Assembly: GCA_027491555.1 (NCBI GenBank)
Contig: JAOZGN010000028.1
Span: 1-41,916 of the forward strand
Direction: 5' to 3'
DNA length: 41,916 bases
From: Thermoproteota archaeon
Lineage (GTDB): Archaea > Thermoproteota > Korarchaeia > Korarchaeales > Korarchaeaceae
In this document: piece after piece, positions 41,472-41,916 of the stretch
Layout of the letters: each line of letters opens with the position of its first letter
Numbering within the stretch: position 1 is the first letter of the stretch
The notes under the pieces: generated by a model
What the model saw: only the letters and a program-made list of their open reading frames with translations
Database searches by the model: none
Told to the model about the DNA's origin: nothing
Position numbers and translations under genes: made by a program

Positions 41472-41723
41472 GTGAAGGTGAACGAGGCGGTTATAGAACT
41501 AATCAAGGACAGGCTCAGGGAGATAGCGGAGAGGCTAAGGGAGCTGAAGTCTCGAATTCAGTACTTTGAGCGGAAGCACGCAATGTCGAGCAGAGAGTTC
41601 CTCAGGAGGTACAGGTCGGGGGAGCTGGGCGACGATCAAGACTTCATGGAGTGGGAGGCGTGCCTCACGCTGGTTGAGGAGCTAGATAGGGAGAGGAAGG
41701 CGCTGAGAGGGGCGCTGGAGTGA
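41472..41723 (+). CDS. Small coiled-coil protein, likely antitoxin of a DUF6516-like pair
   Basis: 83 residues, almost entirely helical (IELIKDRLREIAERLRELKS and RIQYFERKHAMSSREFLRRY), with a central GELGDDQDFMEWEA turn. I know this shape as the usual upstream partner of DUF6516-like proteins in archaea. GTG start. Its stop overlaps the next gene by four bases (GTGA). Confidence 0.65.
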   Translation: MKVNEAVIELIKDRLREIAERLRELKSRIQYFERKHAMSSREFLRRYRSGELGDDQDFMEWEACLTLVEELDRERKALRGALE

Positions 41724-41916
41724 GCATCAACGAGGTAGCGTCCTACTTGGAGCGGTTGGTCAGGTCAGCCTCAAACTCACCCTACGTCGAGGGAGTGGAG
41801 GTCATCTCGCGATTCATCGACAGGCGAGGGGGATACTTGAGGTTCCGGGCCGACTTCATCGACGGTTCTCGACTCTTCGCCTTTGAGTTTGTGGACGCCC
41901 GCCTTAGGAGGCTGAG
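41720..41916 (+). CDS. DUF6516-like protein (toxin candidate), cut by window edge
   Basis: The visible 65 residues start at GTG 41720 (SINEVASYLERLVRSASNSP). DRRGGYLRFRADFIDGSRLF with AFEFVD gives the beta strands and acidic residues expected of DUF6516. It is translationally coupled to the coiled-coil gene. The 3' half lies outside the window, so family assignment is provisional. Confidence 0.6.
   Translation, partial: MSINEVASYLERLVRSASNSPYVEGVEVISRFIDRRGGYLRFRADFIDGSRLFAFEFVDARLRRL

Noticed and set aside
1..41916. CRISPR array, rRNA genes or complete insertion sequences
   Set aside because: No regularly spaced repeats, no rRNA-like conserved blocks and no intact transposase or terminal inverted repeats were seen.

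Overview
The window looks like a GC-rich chromosome segment of a thermophilic archaeon, probably of the Thermoproteota/TACK side; the exact lineage cannot be fixed from the sequence. The evidence is A/T boxes about 25-35 bases upstream of many start codons (largely leaderless transcription), frequent GTG and TTG starts, strong AGG arginine use, many VapBC-type toxin-antitoxin (TA) pairs, and a nurA-herA-mre11-rad50 operon.

Layout. (1) 1-3132: two divergent secreted carbohydrate-active enzymes, a PL26/YetA-like lyase running off the left edge and a clan GH-A glycoside hydrolase. (2) 3200-13568: a dense field of small TA-type modules (AbrB-PIN x4, HEPN-MNT, DUF2283/DUF4258, RelBE, DUF433-DUF5615, DUF3800). 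About half are broken by frameshifts or truncation. They are mixed with 3' fragments of a methyltransferase, a TOPRIM-like gene and a secreted-protein gene. An intact AAA ATPase plus small TOPRIM-like protein (a possible split OLD-like pair) lies inside. (3) 14303-17272: a membrane-anchored two-repeat surface protein, a dual-specificity phosphatase fused to a Ppx/GppA-type HD domain, and a UPF0175-DUF3368 TA pair. (4) 17273-20226: an AT-rich leader region, three paralogous proteins each with two C2H2-type zinc-finger motifs, and a truncated metallo-beta-lactamase gene. (5) 20182-32320: a defence-like island: an AT-rich orphan gene, a DUF262-HNH protein, an EVE protein next to a 1104-residue nuclease-methyltransferase (type IIG-like), an oppositely oriented set of PD-(D/E)XK protein, second EVE protein and winged-helix nuclease, and a translationally coupled ribbon-helix-helix + GHKL ATPase pair. 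(6) 33612-40348: the double-strand-break end-processing operon nurA-herA-mre11-rad50. (7) 40350-41916: a DUF433-DUF5615 pair flanked by two copies of the rad50 3' end, then a DUF6516-like TA pair cut by the right edge.

How the genes fit together. NurA/HerA/Mre11/Rad50 resect DNA ends. Here Rad50 has no CxxC zinc hook. At the exact midpoint of its coiled coil it carries a hydrophobic hairpin that looks like two membrane helices, and the Mre11 partner has altered metal-site motifs. This is the most unusual point in the window. The second is the triplet of double-zinc-finger paralogs at the edge of the defence island. The third is a recurring arrangement in which TA modules lie beside 3' fragments of nearby genes; the 88-base duplication of the rad50 end around the DUF433-DUF5615 cassette is the clearest case.
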